Source of the DNA: Sphingomonas sp. ID1715
GTDB taxonomy: Bacteria > Pseudomonadota > Alphaproteobacteria > Sphingomonadales > Sphingomonadaceae
Assembly (NCBI RefSeq): GCF_013044515.1
Contig: NZ_JABEPR010000002.1
Location: 124,001 to 188,000 of the forward strand
Length of the DNA: 64,000 bases
Reading direction: 5' to 3'
Shown here: one piece after another, positions 9,219 through 17,322 of the stretch
Layout of the letters: each line of letters begins with the position of its first letter
Position numbering within the stretch: the first letter of the stretch is position 1
Notes under the pieces: generated by a model
What the model was told of the DNA's origin: nothing
Seen by the model: only the letters and a program-made list of their open reading frames with translations
Databases searched by the model: none
Program-made: the position numbers and the translations under genes

Positions 9219-9293
9219 CCGCAACCCGAAACAGGTCCGGCCGTGTTGCCGGGCTTGAGCCCGGCTGCCCGCACCACCCGAACCGGTTTCAGG
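9219..9293 (+). ncRNA. Candidate structured leader RNA, copy B (upstream of ssb)
   Basis: The outer stem pairs 9225-9240 (CCCGAAACAGGTCCGG) with 9278-9293 (CCGAACCGGTTTCAGG), with three mismatches. Inside lie CCGTGTTG (9241-9248), a perfect 7-base hairpin GCCGGGC-TTGA-GCCCGGC (9248-9265) and TGCCCGCACCA (9266-9276). The order, loop motifs and 108-base distance to the start codon match copy A at 6590-6666. The remaining leader (9088-9218 and 9294-9400) has no gene that I can support. Confidence 0.6.
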
Positions 9294-9400
9294 TTCCCCG
9301 TCCGGCGCATGGGCGCCTCCCGGTGCGACAGCCCGGTGGCCGCTTCTTCCCTTGGTTCGCAGCCGGGATGGACCCGGACCTGCGGATCAGGAGAAGAACC

Positions 9401-9790
9401 ATGACCAATCTCGTTATCCTCGTCGGCCGCATCGCCCGCGATCCCGAATCCCGCACCACCCAGGGCGGAACCACCGTCACCTCGATCTCGGTCGTGACCG
9501 ACCGGCCGGCCCGCAAGGACGGCAAGACCTACAAGGACGAGAACGGCTACACCGCCAAGGACAGCGAGTTCCACCGCGTGACCTGCTTCAACGGGCTCGG
9601 CCAGAACGTCGCCAAGTACTGCGCCAAGGGCCAGCTGGTGACGGTCGAGGGCCGCATCCACTACACCTCGTGGGAGGACAAGGACGGGGTCAAGCGCTAC
9701 GGCTGCGAGATCATCGCCGACAAGGTCGACTTCCTCTCGAAGGGCCGTTCGGGCAGCAACGAGGGCGCGCCCGACATCGACGAGGACTGA
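9401..9790 (+). CDS. ssb: Single-stranded DNA-binding protein
   Basis: The 129-residue OB-fold protein starts MTNLVILVGRIARDPESRTT and has the SSB core FHRVTCFNGLGQNVAKY, KGQLVTVEGRIHYTSWED and YGCEIIADKVDFL. It coats single-stranded DNA, probably during conjugative transfer and replication of the element. The C-terminus ends in acidic DIDED without the usual hydrophobic Pro-Phe tip that recruits partner proteins, and the linker is short, as in many plasmid SSBs. GGAG precedes the ATG at 9401. A long open frame upstream to 8984 overlaps the structured leader and was rejected. Confidence 0.95.
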   Translation: MTNLVILVGRIARDPESRTTQGGTTVTSISVVTDRPARKDGKTYKDENGYTAKDSEFHRVTCFNGLGQNVAKYCAKGQLVTVEGRIHYTSWEDKDGVKRYGCEIIADKVDFLSKGRSGSNEGAPDIDED

Positions 9791-9807
9791 GCCAACCTCT
9801 CCACGAC

Positions 9808-9846
9808 AAGGCCCCGGCGGCACGCGCCGTCGGGGCCTTTTCTTTG
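9808..9846 (+). terminator. Rho-independent terminator after ssb
   Basis: AAGGCCCCGGCGG pairs with CCGTCGGGGCCTT around CACGCG, followed by TTCTTTG. The hairpin begins 18 bases after the ssb stop and fits an intrinsic terminator. Confidence 0.8.
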
Positions 9847-9904
9847 TGCTTGGGTCAAATGCGGTGGCGCGGGGCATCGAGCCCGCGCGCCGCCGCGGCA
9901 GGGT

Positions 9905-10135
9905 TCAGGCGGGGGCGAGACGCTTCAGCGTCTCGTCGATCCCGAGGGTCATCGACTGGCGGATCAGCTGCCTGAGTGCGCCCGGCTCGAGCGTCTCGGC
10001 GCCGCATTCGACGAGGAGCCTGCCGAGCTCGGCCGCCGCTTCCTCGCGGAGCCTGGCTTCCCTTGCATCGAGCTCCTCGCGCTGCTCGCGCAGCTTCCTG
10101 AGCGCATCCCGAGCGCTCGGTTTGGACCTGGCCAT
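9905..10135 (-). CDS. Small coiled-coil protein of conjugative elements (DUF6437-like)
   Basis: The 76-residue protein begins MARSKPSARDALRKLREQRE and is one long charged helix, followed by LRQLIRQSMTLGIDETLKRLAPA. It resembles small proteins (DUF6437-like, in my memory) found near conjugation genes. The function is unknown. I chose the second ATG (10135) because AAAGGA lies 8 bases before it, whereas the first ATG at 10141 would have only 2 bases of spacing. A copy of the shared CGTTTTCCTACA motif lies upstream on this strand (10198-10209). Confidence 0.7.
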   Translation of the reverse strand: MARSKPSARDALRKLREQREELDAREARLREEAAAELGRLLVECGAETLEPGALRQLIRQSMTLGIDETLKRLAPA

Positions 10136-10197
10136 TCGCATGTTCCTTTCGCTGGCCGTTGGTCCCCTCCGAGCGGGAATCTGCCATCACGAAGGCG

Positions 10198-10209
10198 TGT
10201 AGGAAAACG
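10198..10209 (-). promoter_or_regulatory. Copy of the T(C/G)TAGGAAA regulatory motif
   Basis: The 12 bases TGTAGGAAAACG (plus strand) are the exact reverse complement of CGTTTTCCTACA at 58235-58246, before the HTH gene. They sit about 63 bases upstream of the gene ending at 10135. Shorter versions occur upstream of the repressor gene (18730) and the pilin operon (58015, 58028). The role is inferred from position. Confidence 0.45.
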
Positions 10210-10320
10210 GTTTTTGTGGGCAAGGCGGGGCCAACCCGCAGATGTTGGAGAGGTCTCTCTCGCGAGTAGTCCGAGCGTGATGCGGCCGACAAGCCGCGTC
10301 AAGGACGACGGGGCCCCACC

Positions 10321-10360
10321 ATTTTGCCGCAGCAGGGATGAATCCCTGCTCCGACAAAAT
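10321..10360. repeat. 40-base near-perfect palindrome
   Basis: The arms ATTTTGCCGCAGCAGGGAT (10321-10339) and ATCCCTGCTCCGACAAAAT (10342-10360) are complementary except at two positions, around a central GA. It lies in the 340-base gap between two divergent small genes. It could be a binding site for a dimeric regulator or recombinase, or a very stable hairpin. Nothing in the window repeats it. Confidence 0.6.
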
Positions 10361-10438
10361 CGTTGCCCCCATCGCCGCTTCCGCGGCCGCGTGTTCCACG
10401 CGGTCCCTGACCCCGCCCGCCGCCCGCCTCCGCGTGAG

Positions 10439-10470
10439 CTCCTGATGCGACGCATCGAACATCAGGAGGA
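10439..10470 (+). promoter_or_regulatory. Possible ribosome-site switch before the 10476 gene
   Basis: CTCCTGATG (10439-10447) is the exact complement of CATCAGGAG (10460-10468), which contains the ribosome site. The inner bases GATGCG-A-CGCATC (10444-10456) form a competing perfect hairpin that shares GATG with the first stem, so the two folds exclude each other. One hides and the other frees the ribosome site 7 bases before the ATG. Confidence 0.5.
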
Positions 10471-10475
10471 TAGCC

Positions 10476-10712
10476 ATGCATGTTTCATCGAACGCCGATC
10501 TTGGAGGTTTGAATGCCGACCGCGCGGCCTTCATGGCCGCGCTGGATCAGGCCCATGCCAGGTCCTTTCACAGCTACTTCACGCAGTACGTTCTGGTCGA
10601 CGAAGATGCCGGCTACGTCGCGGTCGACGAAGGCGATTACAACGCCTTGCCCGAGGCGCTGCTGGACCGCGTCATCGAGGCCGTGCCGAGCAAGCTGAGC
10701 GACGAATTCTGA
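10476..10712 (+). CDS. Small conserved hypothetical protein
   Basis: The 78-residue acidic protein (MHVSSNADLGGLNADRAAFM at the start, VDEDAGYVAVDEGDYNALP in the middle) has no recognised domain or signal peptide. It is preceded by CAGGAGGATAGCC, an excellent ribosome site embedded in a switch-like stem, and is followed by a terminator 12 bases after the stop. Its acidity might fit a DNA mimic or a regulator, which is speculation. Confidence 0.65.
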   Translation: MHVSSNADLGGLNADRAAFMAALDQAHARSFHSYFTQYVLVDEDAGYVAVDEGDYNALPEALLDRVIEAVPSKLSDEF

Positions 10713-10723
10713 TCCGGTCACGC

Positions 10724-10759
10724 AAGGAGGAAGCCCGCCCGGGCTTCCTCCTTTCTTTT
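10724..10759 (+). terminator. Rho-independent terminator
   Basis: AAGGAGGAAGCCC pairs perfectly with GGGCTTCCTCCTT over a four-base loop and is followed by TCTTTTTG. It ends the transcript of the 78-residue protein gene and separates it from the convergent gene at 10771. Confidence 0.85.
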
Positions 10760-10770
10760 TGCTCGGTTCC

Positions 10771-11013
10771 CTAATCCAGGCTGTTCGAGGGCGCTCTATC
10801 GAAGGAGCTTTCCCCCGTTCGGCCGTCGGAATTCGGCTGGCTTGAGCGTTCCAGCCTGTCGGGCATTTCGAGCAGCTTCAGGGCCGCTGCCGAGATTGCC
10901 TCGGACTCGCTTGGGAAGGCTTCGGCGGAGCTGACGGCGACCCCGTCCGAATAGGTGATCGTCGCCTGGAAGCCATTGCCCTTGGGCGTTGCCGACAAGG
11001 TTACGCTGGACAT
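10771..11013 (-). CDS. Small conserved hypothetical protein
   Basis: The 80-residue protein starts MSSVTLSATPKGNGFQATIT, followed by YSDGVAVSSAEAFPSESEAISAAALKLLEM. This is a small beta-then-helix layout with a polar tail. I do not recognise a family. It is convergent to the preceding gene and transcribed away from the oriT candidate. GGAG lies upstream of the ATG on this strand. Confidence 0.6.
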   Translation of the reverse strand: MSSVTLSATPKGNGFQATITYSDGVAVSSAEAFPSESEAISAAALKLLEMPDRLERSSQPNSDGRTGESSFDRAPSNSLD

Positions 11014-11450
11014 TCGCGTGCTCCCGGAGGTCCGGTTTCTTGCGCGCAGATTATGTCCTCGCGGCTGGATTGCCCAGCCTCAAACCGCCGGATCCGCGCC
11101 CGCGGCCGTCGCGCGCGGCGGCCCACCGGTAAGAGCTTCAAATCCGTTCCATTCGGGCCAGGCGCGTTTCCCGGAGTCGGCATCGAAGTTGGGGACAGGG
11201 GGCACACCCTACGCGACGGGTCGCAGGAGAAAATCCTGGAATGGCAGTAATTTAGTCGGAAATATCGCACGTGGCAGCTTCTCAATCGAATTTGATTGGA
11301 GCCGATTTTCAAATCGGATTCGAATGACGGGCCGCTCCGCGTCGCGGAAATCCGGCATTTCAGATGTTCTTGACATGTTCTCGGATTTGACCTAGCGAGG
11401 AAGGGCCTTTCGCCGCGCGACACCGGGCTCCGCATTCGAGGAGTCCGTGA
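11014..11450. other. Probable oriT / relaxosome region
   Basis: This 437-base stretch has no gene. Its right half is AT-rich compared with its surroundings and holds inverted repeats: CCGATTT-TC-AAATCGG near 11302-11317 and CAATC-GAATTT-GATTG near 11284-11299. A TTGACA box lies at 11370-11375, upstream of the ribbon-helix-helix gene. The position next to the RHH gene, traD and the MobF relaxase is where oriT is normally found. No nic site could be identified by eye. Confidence 0.45.
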
Positions 11451-11777
11451 ATGTCACGGCCGATTTCTCTCCAAGTCCATGTGTCGAACGACCTTGCCGT
11501 GCGCGTGCGTGCCGCTGCGCGGCGACGGGAAATCAGCGTCAGCGAGTGGATCCGCTCGCTGCTTGCCCAAGCCTGCGACGACGACGATTACGTCTCGCGG
11601 CTCGAGCATTCGGTCGAGCGCATAGCCCGTCATTCGGTCTTCATGATGGTCGGCGTCGACGCGCTCCTGGCCGGGCACCCGGACCACGCCCTGCGCGAGC
11701 GCGCGCACCAGGCCTATGCCCGCAAATGTCGTGAACTCGGCCTTGTCGCCGGCACCGACGAGGGAGGCGAGGCATGA
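11451..11777 (+). CDS. Ribbon-helix-helix protein, probable relaxosome accessory factor
   Basis: The 108-residue protein has an N-terminal ribbon-helix-helix: a beta strand (ISLQVHVSNDLAVRVRAAAR) and then SVSEWIRSLLAQAC. A helical C-terminus (HQAYARKCRELGL) follows. RHH proteins beside coupling proteins and relaxases usually bind oriT and recruit the relaxase, as TraY and MobC types do, and can repress their own operon. It overlaps traD by 4 bases (ATGA). The assignment to the relaxosome rests on context. Confidence 0.75.
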   Translation: MSRPISLQVHVSNDLAVRVRAAARRREISVSEWIRSLLAQACDDDDYVSRLEHSVERIARHSVFMMVGVDALLAGHPDHALRERAHQAYARKCRELGLVAGTDEGGEA

Positions 11778-14131
11778 AACGCAACCTCGTCAACTTCACC
11801 CGCGGCAGCCAGCTCCTCGGCCACTTCAGCTTCATGTTCGCTGCCGGCCTCAAGGGCCCGCTTATCGTCGCCGCCATCGTGATTGCGTGGACCTCATGGT
11901 GGACCCTCTCGGGGCAGCTGTCCGATCATGAGATGTACCTTGTCGGCATGCGTATCTATGCCGCGATCTACGGCTTCATGGAGTTCGATCCCGAGAAGCG
12001 GATCGCGCTTGAGACCGCGTTTGGCGGAACCATCCAGCTGCCCATCGCCATGCTCGACAGCTTCCCGCCGGTGGTGCGGGCATGGGACCATATGCTTGCC
12101 CTTCTGGGCGACGCGCTGGTCCGGTCGGCGCTGCTGCTGGTGCCCGCGTTCGCGTTCTTCTACTGGTTCGCGGCACGCTTCGGCAGCCGCTCGAAGGAAC
12201 GCAAGCATGAGCGCGGCGCCCTGCTTGTCACGCTGCCCGAGCTGGTGGACGAATTGCGCGTGCACAACCGGCGCGAGCGCACCCGGGAGCTGACCGAAGC
12301 TCTCGGCTGGAAGTGGCGCCTGTGCAGCCCGCGCGAGCTCGCGTCTGCCTTTCCCTACCAGCCATCGCACTTGGCAACGGTCGTCTATCCGTGGCGGCTC
12401 GAGCAGAGCCATGCGATGCTCATCGGCACCACTGGCATGGGCAAGACGGTCGCCATGTCGGACATGATCGCCGAAGCCCGGGCAAAGGGCCAGCGCTGCG
12501 TCATCTTCGATCTCATCGGCGCGTTCATCGAGCACTTCCACGACGGCCGCCGCGACACCATCCTCAACCCGCTCGACGCACGCTGCCCCGCGTGGAGCCT
12601 GTTCGACGAATGCCGCAGCGAGGGTGAGTTCTGGGCCGCCGCCGAGGCCCTGGTGCCGCATGATGGCGGCGGCGAAGCGCAGTTCTGGGTGATCGCCGCG
12701 AGGGCATTGTTCGTCGAATTCTGTCTCAAGCTCGTTGCCGAGGGCCGCGCCACGAACGGCGCGCTCGCGCGCGAGCTCATGACCGCCGACCTCTCGCGGG
12801 TCCACGCCATGATGCGCGGCACGATCGCCGATCCGTTGACCGCACCGGAAGCCGCCCGGATGGCGGAATCGATCCGGGCCGTGTTCAACGTCAACGCCAA
12901 GGCGCTCAAGCTCCTGCCCGGCTCGGGTCCCCGCTTCTCGCTGCGCCAGTGGGTCGAGGAAGACGACGGCAGAGGGTCGGTGGTGTTCATTTCAGCGCGC
13001 TACGTCGACATGAGCGTCTGCGCCCAGTTGCTCACCCTCTGGCTCGACACGGCGATGAACACGCTGATGACGACCGCGCGCACGCAGGACCTCAAATGCT
13101 GGTTCTTCATCGACGAGCTGGGCGCGCTGCATCGCCTTCCGGCGCTCGAGAAAGGGCTCCAGACCGCGCGCAATTTCGGCGGTGCGATCGTCCTCGGACT
13201 GCATGCCTACGCCAAGCTCAAGGAGGTCTACGGCGAGAACATGGCGATGACGCTGTCGTCGCTCGCGCGAACCAAGCTGATCCTCGGCACGGCCGATAGG
13301 GAGACCGCGACCTGGTGCTCGGACTTCATCGGTCACCGGCAGGTGCGGGACATGGAGGAGGCCTATACCTACGGCTACAACAATGCCCGCGATGCGGTCA
13401 GCCTGACCCCGCGCAAGCATATTGAGCCGCTGCTGCTGCCCGACCAGCTGATGAACCTGCCGAGGCTGTCAGGGTACATCAAGTTCCCCGACGGCTTCCC
13501 CGCCGCACCCGTCAAGCTGAAGCCGGTGAGCCGTCCACGGGTCGCCGAGACCTTCATCGGCCGGGCCAGCGATCGGCCGTTGGCAGGAGCGCTCCCGCGG
13601 GCGGCGCCGCCCCTCCGGCCGGCTGCTCTTCCAGCCTCGGGGACCACCGAACATCCGTCGTCGAACGACGACGGCGCGGGCAAGTCGGTGGTCCCCAAGC
13701 AAGGCGTACTGGCACTCGAGCCGCGCGACCGGACCGAGAAATCGAGGAGCGAAATGTCGCCCGCGCAGGACCCTCCCTCGCACCTGAGCGTCGACGCCGG
13801 GGCGCCCTCTGCGACGGGGGCACACGGCAGACATGCGGCCGATGTTCCCGCCCAGGCGAACCCCGCTCCACCTGCCTTCACGCTACCTACGGACGCCGTG
13901 CTTCGCGCGGGCACATCGTCTGCCGGGAACGACCCCGCGCGCGATGCGCAGGAGCCCGGCCGGCCCGATGCTCCTGTCGTGAAGGATCCCGCAAGTCGGC
14001 CCCAGAATGCGGATAGGCCGGTCGGGCGGCCGACCGATGTCGCTGCCCGGAAGCTGATGCTCGAGGACGGCATGCCCGAGCGCGACGCCCCGCCGCGCGA
14101 GGAGCCCGATCTCGGCGACCTGGAGCTTTGA
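11774..14131 (+). CDS. traD: TraD-type type IV coupling protein
   Basis: The 785-residue inner-membrane ATPase links the relaxosome to the secretion channel. Two N-terminal transmembrane helices are visible (about 28-46 and 117-137). Walker A GTTGMGKT lies near residue 216, Walker B CWFFIDELGAL near 442, followed by RNFGGAIVLGLHAYAKL. The C-terminal 200 residues are Pro/Ala-rich and look disordered, as in TraD tails that contact the relaxase. It is translationally coupled to the RHH gene, and the relaxase follows after 37 bases. Confidence 0.93.
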   Translation: MKRNLVNFTRGSQLLGHFSFMFAAGLKGPLIVAAIVIAWTSWWTLSGQLSDHEMYLVGMRIYAAIYGFMEFDPEKRIALETAFGGTIQLPIAMLDSFPPVVRAWDHMLALLGDALVRSALLLVPAFAFFYWFAARFGSRSKERKHERGALLVTLPELVDELRVHNRRERTRELTEALGWKWRLCSPRELASAFPYQPSHLATVVYPWRLEQSHAMLIGTTGMGKTVAMSDMIAEARAKGQRCVIFDLIGAFIEHFHDGRRDTILNPLDARCPAWSLFDECRSEGEFWAAAEALVPHDGGGEAQFWVIAARALFVEFCLKLVAEGRATNGALARELMTADLSRVHAMMRGTIADPLTAPEAARMAESIRAVFNVNAKALKLLPGSGPRFSLRQWVEEDDGRGSVVFISARYVDMSVCAQLLTLWLDTAMNTLMTTARTQDLKCWFFIDELGALHRLPALEKGLQTARNFGGAIVLGLHAYAKLKEVYGENMAMTLSSLARTKLILGTADRETATWCSDFIGHRQVRDMEEAYTYGYNNARDAVSLTPRKHIEPLLLPDQLMNLPRLSGYIKFPDGFPAAPVKLKPVSRPRVAETFIGRASDRPLAGALPRAAPPLRPAALPASGTTEHPSSNDDGAGKSVVPKQGVLALEPRDRTEKSRSEMSPAQDPPSHLSVDAGAPSATGAHGRHAADVPAQANPAPPAFTLPTDAVLRAGTSSAGNDPARDAQEPGRPDAPVVKDPASRPQNADRPVGRPTDVAARKLMLEDGMPERDAPPREEPDLGDLEL

Positions 14132-14168
14132 CGATGGCAGGAGGCGCTGCCCGGTCGGGGTCCGGACC

Positions 14169-17093
14169 ATGCTCTCGGTAGCCAATGTCCGCACCGCCGG
14201 CGGCGCCGCGAACTACTTCGCCGCCGACAATTACTACACGCGGGCAGATGCCGATCGCTCCGGCGAATGGCTTGGAAAGGGCGCCCAGACGCTCGGCCTC
14301 GAGGGCCGCATCGAGGCCCGGCAGTTCGAGGCTGTGCTCAAGGGCCTGCTGCCGGACGGAAGCCGTGTCGGCAGCGACAACCGCGTGCACCGCGCCGGCA
14401 CGGACCTCACTTTCTCGATGCCCAAGAGCTGGTCGCTGCTCGCGCTTGTGGGCGGGGATCGGCGCATCCTCGACGCCTATTCTGCCGCGGTGAAGGAGAC
14501 GCTGGCCTGGGCCGAAAAGAACCTCGCCGAGACCCGGATGGAGGTGCGCGGGAAGGAGCGCGTGATCGCGACCGGCAACCTCGTGATCAGCCTGTTCCAG
14601 CACGATACCAACCGGAACCAGGAGCCCAATGCGCACATCCACGCCGTCGTCGCCAACGTGACGCAAGGGTCGGACGGCAAATGGCGGGCGCTCAGGAACG
14701 ACAGGCTCTGGGAGCACAACACGCTGCTCAATGCGATAACCATGGCGCGCTTTCGCCTGTCCGTCGAAAAGCTCGGCTACGAGGTCGGGGAGTTCGGCAA
14801 GCACGGCAATTTCGAAGCCGTGGGCGTTCCTAAATCCATCCGAGACGCCTTCAGCACCCGCCGTGCCGAGATCCTCGAAGCCGTTTCGAAGATGGACCAT
14901 CGGGGACCCGGCGTACTCGATGCCGCGACGCTGATGACGCGAGCGGAAAAGGCCAGGATCGAGGACCGCGATGCGCTCGCGCGCAAGTGGAAGGAGGCTG
15001 CGGCCAGGCTCGGTTTCGACCCTGCGGCGGTCATTTCTAGGGCCAACGCGCGGGCGGTCCAGGACCTCGGGAACGTGCCCGGCTTGGGCGAGACGGTCCG
15101 CTCGCTTGTCGAGCGCGGGCGCTCCCTCGCCGCCTCCTTTGCCGAGCGTCTCGGGCTGCGGCAGGGCGACCCGCTCGTACCGGCGCATATGGGCAAGCGA
15201 ACACCAGAGCAGATCGCCGCAGTGCACGCCGTTGCCTCAGCCGTTCGTCACCTAGGCGAGCGCGAGGCGGCATTTCCGCGCGCCGAGATCTATCGAACGG
15301 CGCTTGGATTCGCCTTGCCCACCTCGATGTCCGAGATCGAGCACCGCGTGGACCAGCTGCTGCGCCAGGGCCACCTGCTCAGGGGCAAAGGGGCTGACCG
15401 CGAACTGGTGACGACGCGCGATGCGATCGGCCTTGAGCAGCGCATCATCGCGAGCGTCGAAAGCGGCCGGGGAAGTGCTCCTGCCATCGTGCCGTCCGAG
15501 GTTGCCGGCGAGCGGCTGCAGGCGCTCTCCCAGCTCAAATACGGGATGACACTCAATCCCGGGCAGGAGAATGCAGGGCGCCTGCTGCTCGGCTCCCACA
15601 ACCGCATCGTCGCGATCCAGGGCATCGCCGGCGCCGGCAAGAGCACAGTCCTCAAGCCCGTCGCCGACATCCTGCGCGAGGAGGGTCGGGCGGTGCTGGG
15701 CCTGGCCGTGCAGAACACGCTCGTGCAGATGCTCGAGCGCGAGACCGGCATCCCGTCGATGACCGTCACGCGCTTCCTTCGGCGCCACCGCGACCTCCTC
15801 GAAGGCGGTGATCCGGCGCGGCTTGCCGAAGCTCGGTCTTCCATGCGCGGCACCGTCGTGCTGCTCGACGAGGCCTCGATGGTCGGCAATGCCGACAAGG
15901 TAAAGCTCGTCCGGCTCGCCAACCTGCTCGAGCTCGACCGCTTCGCCAGCATCGGCGATCGCAAGCAGCTCGGCGCGGTCGATGCGGGAAAGCCGTTCGA
16001 CGTGATGCAGCAGGCCGGGGTCGAGACCGCAGTCATGAATATCAACGTCCGCGCGCGCGAGCAGGCGCTTCGCCGGGCGCAATATGCGGCTCAGGGCGGG
16101 CAGATCGACGAGGCGCTGCGGCACTTGGGCAAGCATGTCGTGGAGGTGGCTGAGGGAGCCGCCGTCGAGGCGGCAGCCGCCTGGCTGTCGCTGTCGCCGG
16201 AGGAGCGCGAGCGCACGTCGATCTATGCCTCCGGCCGCGCATTGCGGAGCCAGGTCAATGACGCCGTGCAGTCGGGCCTGCGCGCCAACGGGGAGCTCGG
16301 GACCGTGGGCATGAGAGTGGACACCCTCTCCCGCGTCAATGTGACGCGCGAGGAGCTGCGCTATGCCCGCACTTATGGCCCAGGAATGGTGGTCGAGATC
16401 GACCGGCGCCAGCGCGGCCAGAGATTGCTCAAGGGCCAGTACCGGGTGGTGGAAACCGACGCTGTTCGTGAGCGGGTGACGCTCGAGAACGAACGCGGCC
16501 GCCGCTTCGAGTTTCGTCCCGGTCAGCTGCGCCCGCAAGGCGAGCAGGACCCGCTCCGGCTGTTTGAAGTCCGCTCGCTCGACATTCACGTTGGCGACCG
16601 GATCCGCTGGACCGAAACCGACCACAAGCGCGGACTGCTCAATGCCGACCAGGCGCGCATCGTCGCGATCGACGACCGGCGCGTGACGGTGAAGACTTCG
16701 CTCGGGGCCGAGCACCGGCTCTCGCGCGGCGACCCGATGCTCGAACGGCTCGACTTGGCCTACGCGCTCAACGCGCACATGGCCCAGGGGCTGACTTCCG
16801 ATCGCGGCATTGCGGTCATGGACAGCCGCGAGCGCAATCTCTCGAACCAGCAGACCTTCCTGGTGACGATCACTCGGCTGCGCGACGGCCTCACCCTGTT
16901 CGTCGACAATGCCGGCAAGCTGGAGGCGGCCGTCGAGCGCAACCCTGGCATGAAGCGCTCGGCGCTGGAGACCGTGGATCTGCTTCGCGACGCCGCCGCC
17001 AAGGGCCAAGCGAAAGGGAGGTCGCCGCTACCGGAGCGCCAGCCGCCCGAGCGCGATCGGTCGCTCACCAAGCCGTTCGAAATCGGGATCTAA
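14169..17093 (+). CDS. traI: MobF-family relaxase-helicase (TraI/TraA)
   Basis: The 974-residue protein opens with the TrwC/TraI relaxase domain. MLSVANVRTAGGAANYF holds the N-terminal Tyr (residue 16), with a Tyr pair at 22-23. The three-His metal site includes PNAHIHAVVAN near residues 153-160. The SF1B helicase part has Walker A GIAGAGKST near 485, VVLLDEASMVGNAD near 565 and SIGDRKQLGAVD. It nicks oriT, stays attached to the 5' end and unwinds the strand for transfer. It is shorter than F TraI (1756 residues) and lacks the extra C-terminal modules. The start is the ATG at 14169, giving the classical MLS start. Confidence 0.95.
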   Translation: MLSVANVRTAGGAANYFAADNYYTRADADRSGEWLGKGAQTLGLEGRIEARQFEAVLKGLLPDGSRVGSDNRVHRAGTDLTFSMPKSWSLLALVGGDRRILDAYSAAVKETLAWAEKNLAETRMEVRGKERVIATGNLVISLFQHDTNRNQEPNAHIHAVVANVTQGSDGKWRALRNDRLWEHNTLLNAITMARFRLSVEKLGYEVGEFGKHGNFEAVGVPKSIRDAFSTRRAEILEAVSKMDHRGPGVLDAATLMTRAEKARIEDRDALARKWKEAAARLGFDPAAVISRANARAVQDLGNVPGLGETVRSLVERGRSLAASFAERLGLRQGDPLVPAHMGKRTPEQIAAVHAVASAVRHLGEREAAFPRAEIYRTALGFALPTSMSEIEHRVDQLLRQGHLLRGKGADRELVTTRDAIGLEQRIIASVESGRGSAPAIVPSEVAGERLQALSQLKYGMTLNPGQENAGRLLLGSHNRIVAIQGIAGAGKSTVLKPVADILREEGRAVLGLAVQNTLVQMLERETGIPSMTVTRFLRRHRDLLEGGDPARLAEARSSMRGTVVLLDEASMVGNADKVKLVRLANLLELDRFASIGDRKQLGAVDAGKPFDVMQQAGVETAVMNINVRAREQALRRAQYAAQGGQIDEALRHLGKHVVEVAEGAAVEAAAAWLSLSPEERERTSIYASGRALRSQVNDAVQSGLRANGELGTVGMRVDTLSRVNVTREELRYARTYGPGMVVEIDRRQRGQRLLKGQYRVVETDAVRERVTLENERGRRFEFRPGQLRPQGEQDPLRLFEVRSLDIHVGDRIRWTETDHKRGLLNADQARIVAIDDRRVTVKTSLGAEHRLSRGDPMLERLDLAYALNAHMAQGLTSDRGIAVMDSRERNLSNQQTFLVTITRLRDGLTLFVDNAGKLEAAVERNPGMKRSALETVDLLRDAAAKGQAKGRSPLPERQPPERDRSLTKPFEIGI

Positions 17094-17112
17094 GGCCCTT
17101 CTCGCCGGCCGA

Positions 17113-17322
17113 TCAGTTCATTCGATCAATCGGCGGTGCGTGCCCACCGGTTGCGGAAAGCTGCGCAATACGGGCGGCGATACCCTGCCAGGTACGGACA
17201 CCCTCGGCATCGCCTTCCAGGACGAGCGCACCGATCTGCTCGGCGCCGTGGAGCGCAGCCTCTTCGCCGTGGGTCTGCAGCACCCGATTGGCGCAGGCCC
17301 AGAGCTCCCATTCGCTCAGCAT
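17113..17322 (-). CDS. DUF6961-like small protein
   Basis: The 69-residue protein (MLSEWELWACANRVLQTHGE, then HGAEQIGALVLEGDAEG and TWQGIAARIAQL) resembles the DUF6961 family as I remember it. It is soluble and of unknown function. Its ATG overlaps the stop of the preceding gene (ATGA), making it the last gene of the repressor operon. It converges on the relaxase gene. Confidence 0.7.
   Translation of the reverse strand: MLSEWELWACANRVLQTHGEEAALHGAEQIGALVLEGDAEGVRTWQGIAARIAQLSATGGHAPPIDRMN

Noticed and set aside
11883-14073. Arg-rich open frames within and antisense to traD
   Set aside because: Out-of-frame shadows with no ribosome sites or domains.
15252-17009. 585-codon open frame antisense to the relaxase gene
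   Set aside because: It mirrors the helicase coding strand and has no family pattern; the relaxase motifs are unambiguous.
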